NCBI GenBank assembly: GCA_025677835.1
Contig: JAIXMR010000032.1
Location: forward strand, 150,234 to 214,233
Source of the DNA: Sporodiniella umbellata
Taxonomy: Eukaryota > Mucoromycota > Mucoromycetes > Mucorales > Rhizopodaceae
Direction of reading: 5' to 3'
Length of the DNA: 64,000 bases
Within the stretch, counting starts at the first letter, position 1. The number at the start of each line of letters is the position of its first letter. Below the pieces are notes generated by a model. It was not told the DNA's origin. It worked only from the letters and a program-made list of their open reading frames with translations, and ran no database searches. Position numbers and translations under genes: made by a program. Positions 1 through 9,250 of the stretch are shown here, piece by piece.

Positions 1-165
1 CGACTACGACTACGACTGCGACTACGACTACGACTACGACTACGACTACGACTACGACTACGACTACGACTACGATCGTGACTGCGACTACGACTACGAC
101 TACGACTACGACTACGACTACGACTACGACTACGATCGTGACTGCGACTACGACTACGACCAAAG
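1..165. repeat. CGACTA hexanucleotide array with 60-bp higher-order period
   Basis: Nearly perfect tandem copies of CGACTA run from the window edge to about position 165. Variant units (CGACTG, and an interruption reading GATCGTGACTG) break the array at 73-83 and again at 133-143, exactly 60 bp apart, so two 60-bp higher-order units are visible. The array stops where the transposon remnant begins. It may continue to the left outside the window. The in-frame poly-threonine reading is a consequence of the repeat and is not called as a gene. Confidence 0.95.
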
Positions 166-227
166 GGATATTCATAGACGTTTGTCGTTTAAAAAATAAA
201 CATTTATTTAAAAGAAACATGCGCATA

Positions 228-1670
228 TTAGAACGGTGTTTTATTATAGCATTTAATGATTTGACGTTTAGAGTGACTACAAAAGCTATAAAGATCACTG
301 ATGAGTACATCATTACAGGCATCGCCAATTCTACTAGATAAATTTTCTTCACTCATAAGCCGATCACGCTTCATTTTCCCTTTAACTATTGCCCAAAATT
401 GTTCAATGGGGTTCAATTCAGGCGAATAAGGAGGTAGATACATGACTTTGTAGCCTTTACTTTCAATTTTCCGCAACATCGGCTTGGATTTATGAATAGA
501 AGCATTATCCATAACGATGTAACTTCCCTTAAAAGTTCCATCAAGATCCATTACATTAAGAAGCTCGTTCTGTTGTATACAGGCTCTAGTCCAGGCTGTT
601 ACTACATTGTGATATCAAGCACAGTCAATACCTGATAAAATGAGCAGTAGTCATACCTTTTGGTGTTGGCCTATTATCGACAAGATCGTCGTCAATTTCT
701 GGATCCTCTGTACTAATCTCGGTTGCGGTTCTCTTCTTTCCATTATTAGCTTTTCTCTCTTTTTTTTTTTTTAGCAGCCTGTGTTTCTTTTCTTGGTAGA
801 GGTTTTCTTATGACAACGTGAACAACGCTAGACGAGTGAATAGCCCCGATAATGGTATGAGATTGTGCTCTAGTTTTTGGTTGTTTTACTATAGCAGAGC
901 TGCCACTTTTTGATCTAGCCCAATCAATTCTCATATTAATATCAAACCCGGCTTCATCAACAGTTTTTTGTAAAATCCAGATCAGAATCTTTCCATTCCA
1001 TAAACCACTCGAATCTCGTCTATAGGTTTCCCACTGAGTTTCTGACTTCAGGTTCAAACATCGGCTTTTTCACAGTGATGAGCATTGTGTTTCGTAAATG
1101 GTTATTAAGTTGCGACCTTGATATAGTAAAGTCTTCAAATCACTCAGTCAAACTATTTATTATGTTGTCTGAATATAACTGGGGGTCATTATCAAGCAGC
1201 TCCTTTATATACTCGTTATGCTCGGTTGTAAATGAGCTTTTCGGACCATTGTTTTGTTCAGACTTTTTATACGCAACCTCTTCTGTCCCTTCGTAATACT
1301 TTCACCATCTTAACGCAGCGCGGTAATTAATATTTAAGTCTCTTGCAACCTTGGCCACTAGTCCACGCTCTTGAGGATTTTCGAGCATACGGTCTATAAA
1401 TGTTTCTCTGGTCAAGTCGCTGTAATTGTTGTATAACTTCACTGATGGCTTCAACTTACTAGGTTTCGGCTGCTTTTTAACTGAGAACTCTTCAGCAATT
1501 TTTTCGGGGCGCTTAACGCTCAAGTAAGTTTGTCGGCTAATAATTGTTTCAAGAACTATGTTGGGATCATCGATATGTGTTAAAACATCCTCCATCGGAT
1601 CGTAAACTTTTTCTCCTTCTTCATTAAAAATGTTTTCCTGTCCATCTTCATAAAAAAAAATATTCATCAT
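228..1670 (-). pseudogene. Broken DD34E transposase (Tc1/mariner superfamily)
   Basis: Read on the minus strand, the N-terminal part (1670-1302) ends in a helix-turn-helix-like segment (VAKVARDLNINYRAALRW). The same frame continues through TGA codons near 1300 and 1134. A middle piece (about 1000-746) carries VDEAGFDINMR, the first catalytic Asp region, but lies in a shifted frame. A C-terminal piece (551-228) carries VMDNASIHKS (second Asp) and LNPIEQFWAIVKG (catalytic Glu), with 34 residues between Asp and Glu, the DD34E spacing of Tc1 elements. Two of the stops fall where Trp is expected, consistent with G-to-A decay. The copy cannot encode an intact transposase. An intron in the middle part cannot be excluded, but it would not remove all the breaks. 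Confidence 0.85.
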
Positions 1671-1793
1671 TATGTTATATTTTTATTAGGAAGAGAGAGG
1701 GACAAAAACAGGTGCAATCTTCCCGTCAATTTTAGTTAGCTGGTTCCGACAATTGTTTTAACCAAAGTGGACAAAAACAATTTAAACTCATGA

Positions 1794-1857
1794 CATTTAT
1801 TTTTGACTTTCCGACATTTATATTTGTCTTTCCGCCATTTATTTTTGAGAAAACGCC
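1794..1857. repeat. Three tandem 21-bp units at transposon right end
   Basis: CATTTAT begins at 1794, 1815 and 1836, giving an exact 21-bp period. The units differ at a few bases and the third diverges after TTTTTGAG. Subterminal repeats of this kind are typical transposase-binding sites in Tc1/mariner and related elements; that role is inferred. Confidence 0.8.
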
Positions 1858-1875
1858 AAATTCCATAGGTTTGAC

Positions 1876-2499
1876 TGTAAATATGCTCAGCTCCAGCCTC
1901 TAATATGACTACGTGTGTTCAACGACGCACGTTGGGTTGACTAGTATTTCATATATTTTGATTCATCGATCTTCCTAATTTTAAAGAAGCCACATCTGAC
2001 ACTGTGTTTAATATAGCTTTTGCGTTTTAAAAAAAAATGCTCCTTGGGCTAAGAAAAACTATACTTATCATTTATCGAGTTTCAAAGGTTCTTGAAAAAA
2101 AAAAAAATCTCCAAATAATAGCACGTTACTGTGCAACAATCTTAAAACTTTGTATCCCATACGATACCCATTTTTCTTTTTTCGCTTGTTTTTTTTTTTT
2201 TTTTTTTTTTTTTTTGCTCTCAACGGATCAAAACTACCCACGGTCTTTTTTGGTACAACTGTCAAACAAAAGGAAAGAAAAAGGTTTTGAGGTAACCTCT
2301 TTATCATAACTTGGTAATATACGGAGCCTTCTATTCAATTCTTTTCTCAAACTATGAACAAACCAACAAATCAGTATGATATGTACACTTTTTACATCTA
2401 CGTCTAACATAGGGCTTGTTAAATCAAGAATCATAAAAAAAATAACGCTATACTCGTTTAAAAAAAAAAAAAAAAAAAAAAAGAGATAAGGAGAATTTA
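1876..2499. other. Intergenic, between transposon and SCT1 3' end
   Basis: No gene was recognised. The stretch is AT-rich, with a T run near 2191-2216 and an A run near 2461-2482. The latter lies just beyond the SCT1 stop codon and may belong to its 3' flank. The small reading frames here are low complexity. Confidence 0.6.
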
Positions 2500-5114
2500 T
2501 TATTCAGAAGTTTCGAATTCATCAGCATCCCCTACTCGGAACATACGCTTCTTTAAGTTTCCTGTTTCTGTAGATGTGGGAGTCATTGCTTCTACTTTAA
2601 AGCCTTCAGATCCTGCTGTGCTACAGTTACTACTAAAACTACTAGATCTGCTTCTGGGCCGACTGTAGATAGATTCTGACTCACTAACAGAACCGCTACG
2701 ACTACGGCCACTAATGCCCGATTTATCAAGATAGAAAAAGACATCATCGGCCACATCGGTATCAGTCCTTCCCCAGTTAAAGATGGTCTTGTCATCCAGC
2801 CAGTTCATCAATGTTGCTTGTTGGAAAAGACCACTTGCAATTTTTGGGATCCTACCAGAGGTCCATGAGACTTGAGAAGGACGTTGTGATGGGGTATTAA
2901 TTGTGGTGCGAGATATATAGTTGGCTAAGTCAAATAGTGTGAGCAGGCTGCTTTTTAATAGTAATTTTATGAGGTTTACCATCAAAATCAGGAAACACTT
3001 TGGGGCCATACTCGTTGATAAGCTCTGTAATGTCCCTTGAAAGTTTTTCTCTATTATGTAACAATGTTTCGGCTCCACTAGGATCTAAGAAAGTTACCCA
3101 GGTAGGCTTGATTGATCTGAATAAAAAGTTGTCAGATATATATATATATATATATATTTGCTTTTGTATATACCTAAGAATATCGTTTCCAATTTCACCA
3201 AATCGAAGACTGGCGTAAGAAACAAAGGGTAAAAACACCCAGGTAAAAATAGGGAATATTAACTTCCATTTGAGCTCTAATTCTGTTTGTAATAGAACAA
3301 TAAAGACAACAAAGCTGTAGAACCCATAAAGTGTTGGCAACAGGACAAGACCTACTAAAAGTTTCCATGTAGCCAATACGTCTCTTCCAGCGATTTTCAC
3401 CGTAGAACCTTTCAATGCAGCTAGAAACAAAATAAAAAGTGAGTCCTAATGTACGTTTTCTGACAATCCCCCCCCTTTTTTTTTTTGGTACCATCAGCTT
3501 TCTTTTCGCTAATCACTTTGGCAACGACTACCACGGGGAGGTTCAAGATACCACCAGGAAAAGATAAAAGCGCCATGAATGTCAATATAAAAATGCGCTT
3601 GATCAAAAGCCAAAGCATTCTCGAGTCGTTCTTTCTTGTTTTTAATACTTGATGGTCTTTAATGCCATGGTACTTTAGTAACTGATTATAGGCCAATACT
3701 TTTTGTTGCAGCTCAATCACTTTAGGGTCGTCTTTGAAGAAATTATATCCTATCAAGAATCGTCTGTTCAGGTCGACTACTTGCGATAGATGTAGTTTTC
3801 TATGGGCTGGTTTGTATAATCTTCTAGCTGCTTGTATCAACTATTGAAACCGAAATTGGCAACAGTGTCTTTTTTTTTTTTTTTTTTTTCAGGGTTTTAC
3901 CATCAGTGTTTCATAACTTCCAGAATTTACAGTCACCGTTTTGAGTGCGTTGAAAATACTATCAAGTAACGTGGAGCAAGCCTCTCGTTTTTCTGATCCG
4001 CCTGCTTTAAATTTCTCTACCAAGTCTGAACCTATCGTCAGTGGAGTGCCAAACTCAATAACAGCTCTGGATCTAAATTTGTGAGCGTGAAAGTAGTTTA
4101 AACCTTTTTTTTTTTTTTTTTTTTTTTTTCGAAAAAAGTATAATTAGAAATGCTCTATGCACTTGTTGTATTTACCGCACGGTACAATCTTGACGTCCAA
4201 ACCTGGATATTTCGCCATGGCACCCAAAGCCATCAAAGTCACGCCAGCTAAGGATTTTCGTTGAGAGGGATGGGCTAGAAAGAGGTGTGGGATTTACCTT
4301 TTAAAGGAAGCATCTCGCCTCTATCATGACTTCCACCTTCAGGAAATATCGTAATAGACCCGTTATTGTTGAGCTCATCATGAACGCATTTATACACTGA
4401 TTCTTGGTCGATATGAGGTACACATTTGTAAGTGGTCCCTTCAGGATTCGTCAATAATTCCATCGCTCGAAGTTCTTTGAATTCCTTATTGATACGCAAT
4501 TCGGTGTCAGATATAATTTCCACCACTTCCGAGCGACCGACCCCTTTGGGTAACGAGATTGAGTCCTTGGGTTTGAGCTCAGTGGTAAATTTTGTATTTA
4601 CACCTGTGATACATAGCGGGTCTGTCTTTCTGTTGAGGAGTTGAATTGTACCCTGTCCAGCCTTGGCTAGATCCTGTGGGCGAACAACAGGTACTTGAAA
4701 CGAGGTTGGTTATTATCTCCCAAAAAAAAAAAAAAAAAAAAAAAAAATAGAGGGAAAAAACGAAAAGCTTACTGGCATTTATCATTCTAGCAAAAGTTCC
4801 AATAGCCTTCTCATGCATGGACTTCTCAGCAATCAAAAACGATACTCTTCTTTTACATTCTCGCATTAATACAATAGGATCCACAAACTTTATACACAAA
4901 AGAAGAAAACATAACAAAGGTTTGATAGTCTGTCTCGTGTTTGTTTGTTTGTGCTTACTTGGTTGGCATGAGGGGCTGCAACAAAGATAACAGGGCCTTC
5001 TCTGGGTATTTTGTGTGCACCTCTTGGTTTGACCTCTCGAAAAAAGATATCCAACATCAAATTAAATAGCCATAAGGCCACATCATATGTAAACTTCTGG
5101 ACAAGCGTCTGCAT
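2500..5114 (-). CDS. SCT1: Glycerol-3-phosphate / DHAP O-acyltransferase (Sct1/Gpt2 type)
   Basis: ER-membrane acyltransferase for the first step of glycerolipid synthesis (sn-1 acylation of glycerol-3-phosphate or DHAP). Nine exons splice in phase: 5114-4959, 4887-4773, 4693-4298, 4274-4176, 4103-3901, 3840-3492, 3420-3174, 3116-2980, 2924-2500 (708 aa; yeast Sct1/Gpt2 are about 740-760). The acyltransferase domain shows GPVIFVAAPHANQ (an AAPHAN variant of the HX4D-region block), IPVVRPQDLA and FPEGGSHDR, followed by IVPCGLNYFHAHKFRSR. Hydrophobic segments around residues 390-490 and a Ser-rich C-terminal tail follow, as in the family; the tail is a phosphorylation-type region by analogy. 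Several introns contain 20+ bp A/T runs. The start is the first ATG of a short exon matching the family N-terminus. Confidence 0.93.
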
Positions 5115-5668
5115 ATGAAGAGAGGAAGAAGAGAGAGAAAAAAAAAAAAAGAAAAAGAAATTAAACACGCAATTTTCCTAGAAGAGAGAAAAGAAAAAGA
5201 AAACAATAATTTTTTTTTTCTTTTTTTGCAGGGAGCCACTCCTTATACAAAGATAAATATATAGAGAGAGATAAATATATATATATATATATATCTTGTA
5301 CATATTCAAAGTCCTAATATTTCTGGATAACCAAGAAATAATATAAACACAATAGTCAGACTCAACTAGAGTGATACAAACAAGGTAAAGCGTACAGACA
5401 TTAGAGCTCTTTTCTATCATGAACAAAGATCTTGTAACCAAAAAGCATGCGCATTTGTCATAATTTAAAATAATAAACACAAGGATAAAACAATAAACTA
5501 AACGAAATATACCAAAATAATAAAAAAAAAAACATCACGTGAGCAGATAAAAACTCCAGGTAGTAAGGAGTCGCTTTTCTGGAGTTTAGTTGCTCTCTAT
5601 GTTGATCTACTCATTGTCTTTTCGATAAAGCGTGTAGATTGCATACAATGGTGGTTGCTTTATTGAAT
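5115..5668. other. Intergenic upstream of SCT1 / downstream of RPS25
   Basis: Contains a TA dinucleotide tract (about 5276-5294), T runs and pyrimidine/purine-rich stretches next to the SCT1 start. It must hold the SCT1 promoter and the RPS25 3' end. No gene was recognised. Confidence 0.6.
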
Positions 5669-6202
5669 TTATTTATCGTCACTCGTGGCACGGGCTAAAA
5701 AAAAGTAAAAAAAAAACGTGTCAATTTCCATTGATTATGTAACAATTTGCAAAATAAATGGTGTCTTACTGTAGATAACTTGGGCGTGATGACGAGAGAC
5801 AGCCTTGATTAAACCTTGGGCTTCGAGCTCTCGGATAGCAATACGAGCTAAAGAACCGTTCAACTTGAGACGATCAACCAAGACAGATTGAGAAATAAGC
5901 TTGTAGGTAGGGACTTCCTTGAACAAACGGTCGTGGGTAGGTTGGTCGAGGATAACCAAGTTGTTGGCCTTGTCTTTCACCTTCTTAGCAGACCACTTCT
6001 GTAGAATGCATAATCATGTTAATTTCTTATTTTTCAACATTTAGCCTCTAAACACTTGCCTTCTTGGCTTTCTTTCCACCAGAGGAGGAAGAGGGCTTAG
6101 CAGCGACGTCCTTCTTTGCCTAACAATAAACAAAAACGGTCATTAGTCAATGTACTTCATGTGTTTCCTCCTTGGGGGGATTTTTTTTTTCAGAGTGGGA
6201 CA

Positions 6203-6233
<31 letters not shown>

Positions 6234-6331
6234 TCTTTTTCATCCATCCATCCACTCTTGTGTTCATCCAACACGTTTATAGCCTGTTTTTGATCTCTTT
6301 TACTGCCCCTTTCTGTTATGCCACTTACCAT
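5669..6331 (-). CDS. RPS25: 40S ribosomal protein eS25
   Basis: Small-subunit ribosomal protein near the decoding/E-site face. The core WSAKKVKDKANNLVILDQ and the winged-helix part (YKLISQSVLVDRLKLNGSLA, then HHAQVIYTRAT) match eS25 end to end. Exon 1 is only the ATG (6331-6329), followed directly by GTAAGT; the second exon starts after TTAG at about 6121 with codons for AKKDVAAK. Exon 3 is 5998-5770, and the last exon (5694-5669) supplies the conserved YTRAT end, which a read-through of the intron would lose. The intron after the KKAKK segment could use GT (GTGTTT) or a better-looking GC donor (GCAAGT); both keep frame, differing by one Ala. The stop codon lies inside AATAAA. Divergent from GWT1, with 153 bp between starts. 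Confidence 0.95.
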
Positions 6332-6484
6332 TTGGATGTTATGAGGAAGATTTCAAAATGCCTTGCGTCTACATTGACTGATATACCATTTCTGAACTCC
6401 TCTCCTCTTGCTCTGGATTTGAATGCCGATTTGGTTTCTGTTTTAAAACACAGTTCGTCCCTTTTTTTTTTTTTTTTTTAACTC
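6332..6484. promoter_or_regulatory. Shared RPS25/GWT1 divergent promoter region
   Basis: Only 153 bp separate the ATG of RPS25 (minus) and the ATG of GWT1 (plus). The interval includes pyrimidine-rich sequence and a T17 run just upstream of GWT1. Both promoters must share this DNA or lie within the neighbouring first intron. No specific factor site was identified. Confidence 0.6.
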
Positions 6485-8078
6485 ATGATAAGCGACGAAG
6501 AATATAAGCTTGCAAAAGAAGCCCATGTTTCTAATTGTACAGGTGGATCTTCTTTTGAAATAAGCTCTGTATGCTACTCTCTCATTGTAAGATTTCCCCT
6601 TGTCGTTTGTTGTCTTAATAAGCGGTATATCACGTGAATAGGATCCATTGACACTCTCATCTAGCTTTCTCATTGGGTATGGAATCTATTAGTTGACACC
6701 AAATGGATCCAGCAGGACTCTTTCACGCCACAATTTATTATATACGTTCTTTCTTTGCTCTCCTGTATAACATGGGCCTCTGATTATGTTTACGCGATTC
6801 CTGTCCTTTTGTGTGTTTTCTACCTTTTCACCCAACAATCAACCGTTAGCAAAGAGCAACAGGACAAAAAGTCACAGCCGCATAGCATGCATAGATCATT
6901 TTTGACCGTGTATCGCGCGGGTTTGATGTTTATGACTTGTGCAGCCATTTTAGCAGTGGATTTTCAATCGTTTCCACGACGATTTGCAAAGGTTGAAACC
7001 TTTGGCACATCTTTAGTAATATATTATCCTTTGTCTACCTATAGAGTCACACAGAAAGCGACGGAAAGCTAAAATTTAAGTAGATGGATGTAGGTGTTGG
7101 TGCTTTTGTGTTTTCTTCGGGTGTAGTAGCCTCACGATCCTATCTTCGTCAATGCCCTAGTTTTTTGAGTTCATTACGATCTGGATTGGTTATCCTCCTT
7201 TTAGGCTTGGCTCGCTTTTTCTTGACAAAGAGTGTCAATTACCAAGAACACCATTCAGAGTATGGGCTACACTGGAATTTTTTCTTCACCTTGGGGTTTT
7301 TGCCACCTTGTGTGAGTCTGTTGGGTTCCTTACGCCGCTATCTTCCTTTTTTTGTACCTGCCCTTTTTATCATTGTTAGCTATCAGGCCGCTATGATGAT
7401 GGGTCTTCAAGATTGGATACTGAACGCTCCTCGTGTGGATCTGATCAGTGCAAACAAAGAGGGTGTATGTAGCTTTTTTGGATACCTATCTATCTTCATG
7501 TTTGGACTCCAGTGCGGAGAACTGATCTTTGAAAATAAGTATATTCAAGTGTCAAATCTTCGTTTAAGTCCCGCTACTTCATTAATGATATCAAGCTTGG
7601 TTCTACATACTTTGGTAAAAACATGGGCTTTCTTTTTACCAGAATACAGTGTATCTCGCGGTATGGTAAAGCGGCATAGTCAAAAATAACAAACATCGAG
7701 TAAACTTGTTTGGTTAATAGGCTAATCTTCCGTACGTCTTTTGGGTGGTTGCTCTGAACTTGGAGTTATTGGGAGCCATTATGTTTCTTGAAAACAATGT
7801 ACTTCAAACAAAAAATTCTGCGCCTTCTTTGTTGGAAGCTGCTAACATCAATGGTCTATTTGTATTTTTATTGGTAAGAAAAAAAAAAACCATGTACGAG
7901 TACTTCAAACTTACATTTTTAATAGGCCAATATAATGACAGGGCTTGTTAATTTAAGCATGAGAACACTATATATGAACAATTGGAGCTCATTTTTAGTC
8001 AATATATGTTATCTATGGATAGTCTCATTTGTTTCTTTTGTCCTGTGGACTAAATATCAAATCAAAATCAAACTTTAG
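6485..8078 (+). CDS. GWT1: GPI-anchored wall transfer protein 1 (inositol acyltransferase)
   Basis: Multispanning ER protein that acylates the inositol of GlcN-PI during GPI-anchor synthesis (PIG-W/Gwt1; the fungal enzyme is the target of manogepix). Five exons in phase: 6485-6586, 6665-7015, 7084-7665, 7721-7873, 7926-8078, total 446 aa. Diagnostic blocks are [19 protein letters not shown] with [28 protein letters not shown], and [15 protein letters not shown]. The short N-terminus ([19 protein letters not shown]) matches the family start. Many hydrophobic segments are present (roughly a dozen membrane spans expected). Introns 3 and 4 both end in TTAATAG. CCDC174 begins only 93 bp downstream on the same strand. 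Confidence 0.95.
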
Positions 8079-8171
8079 AAATAAAAAGTCCTCCCTTTTT
8101 TTTTGCATCTTTTTTTGCATCTTTTTTTGATATTATTCAATCTAGTTTGACATTAATACCTCCTTTCCAGC

Positions 8172-9239
8172 ATGTCCAATAAAAAAGAAATCAACATTAG
8201 TGCAACGACGGTATTATCTTGATTCAAAAGTCTGATGGCTTTCAGCTAACAAATTCTTTTTTCTACTTGGAAAAAAAAAAAAAAACAACAACAACCTTTA
8301 TGTAGGCTGTTGATCTTCGAGCCGAGTTAGCGCAGCAAACAGAACTTTTTAAAAAAACAAGAGCTAGTGCTGGAAAGCAGAGCGCTGCAAAACGTCCTGA
8401 AGCTAAACGCACAATATGGTCACAGCAAAATAAAGGATTAGAAGCGAGAAAAGAAAGAGATAGGCAACTTGAGGAAGTTGAGGGTGACGTTTTAATCAGA
8501 AGTCGAGAACAGTTGGAAAAAAAGGCAAAGATATATGAAGCCATGAAATCAGGGCAGTTTACAGAGTATGAGGAGGATGAAGAAAAAGCGCCGCTAGTAG
8601 ATTTTGACAAAAAATATCTTCAAGAGGTACTAATTGTCCTGCCTCTACAGAAATCTGATTGTTTGAATATAGCGTCAGCTAGATGAAATAAGAGAGGAGA
8701 CAGAAAGAAAGCTAAAAAAAAGGCGACAGGAGGAGGCTGACGATCCTTGGGTAGAATATGTAGACGAATACGGTCGAACACGCACAGTGAGACAGAGCCA
8801 GGTTCCTGTCTCAGTTGAACAGGACGAAGACTACGAAGACTATGAAGATGGAGGCATGCTGCGGCCAGAATATGAAATGGGAGACGGCTTGGCCACAAGA
8901 GCTGACATCAATCATTATGATGCAGATAGAGAAATTCGAACAAAGGGTGTGGGTTTTTACAGATTCTCTAAAGACGATGACGAGCGTGATGAGCAGTTGG
9001 CTAAACTGAATAAACTTCGACAAGAAACAGAAAACGCACGCCAATCTGCTGTGTCAGCTTCCGCTAAACGACAGCAAATGATGGCCAAAAATGCCGAAAA
9101 AATTCGAGCCAGAAAAGCAGCACTTCAAGCTAGAAAAAAACACCCACTAAAGCATAACATATCAAACAGCAACATACCTGAAGTAAACGAAGAAAGCATC
9201 AATTTCTTTTTACAGTCTGTACGTAAACAGGTAGAATAA
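8172..9239 (+). CDS. CCDC174: CCDC174-like coiled-coil nuclear protein
   Basis: Orthologue of coiled-coil domain-containing protein 174, an exon-junction/spliceosome-associated nuclear protein in animals. Three exons: 8172-8210, 8306-8626, 8679-9239 (306 aa). Family signatures are DLRAELAQQTELFKK near the N-terminus, SIWS-like TIWSQQN, the segment ending in FDKKYLQE, WVEYVDEYGRTR, and GVGFYRFSKDDDERDEQL. The protein is highly charged with predicted coiled coils. It is about two-thirds the human length and lacks the human C-terminal extension. The stop codon TAA is part of an AATAAA, 11 bp from the TAF4 stop on the other strand. Confidence 0.85.
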
Positions 9240-9250
9240 ATATAAACCGT

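Larger units (their letters stand above)
166..1875 (-). mobile_element. Degenerate Tc1/mariner-type DNA transposon
   Basis: A remnant transposase gene on the minus strand is flanked by AT-rich termini that look alike when both are read outward: TTTATTTTT, then AAACG, then CAAA, at about 169-210 on the left (reverse complement) and about 1841-1865 on the right. I read these as imperfect terminal inverted repeats. The right end also carries a 21-bp tandem triplication. The exact ends and any TA target duplication are not clear because the left end abuts the CGACTA array. Family assignment comes from the transposase, not from the termini. Confidence 0.75.

Noticed and set aside
78..341. Threonine-rich open frame over the left-edge repeat
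   Set aside because: It is the translation of the CGACTA array run into transposon terminus sequence; no protein features.
6443..6673. Minus-strand 76-codon frame between RPS25 and GWT1
   Set aside because: Lies antisense to GWT1 exon 1 and intron 1 and has no recognisable features.
8263..9044. Minus-strand frames opposite CCDC174
   Set aside because: Shadows of a well-supported plus-strand gene; Ser- and Phe-rich without conserved motifs.
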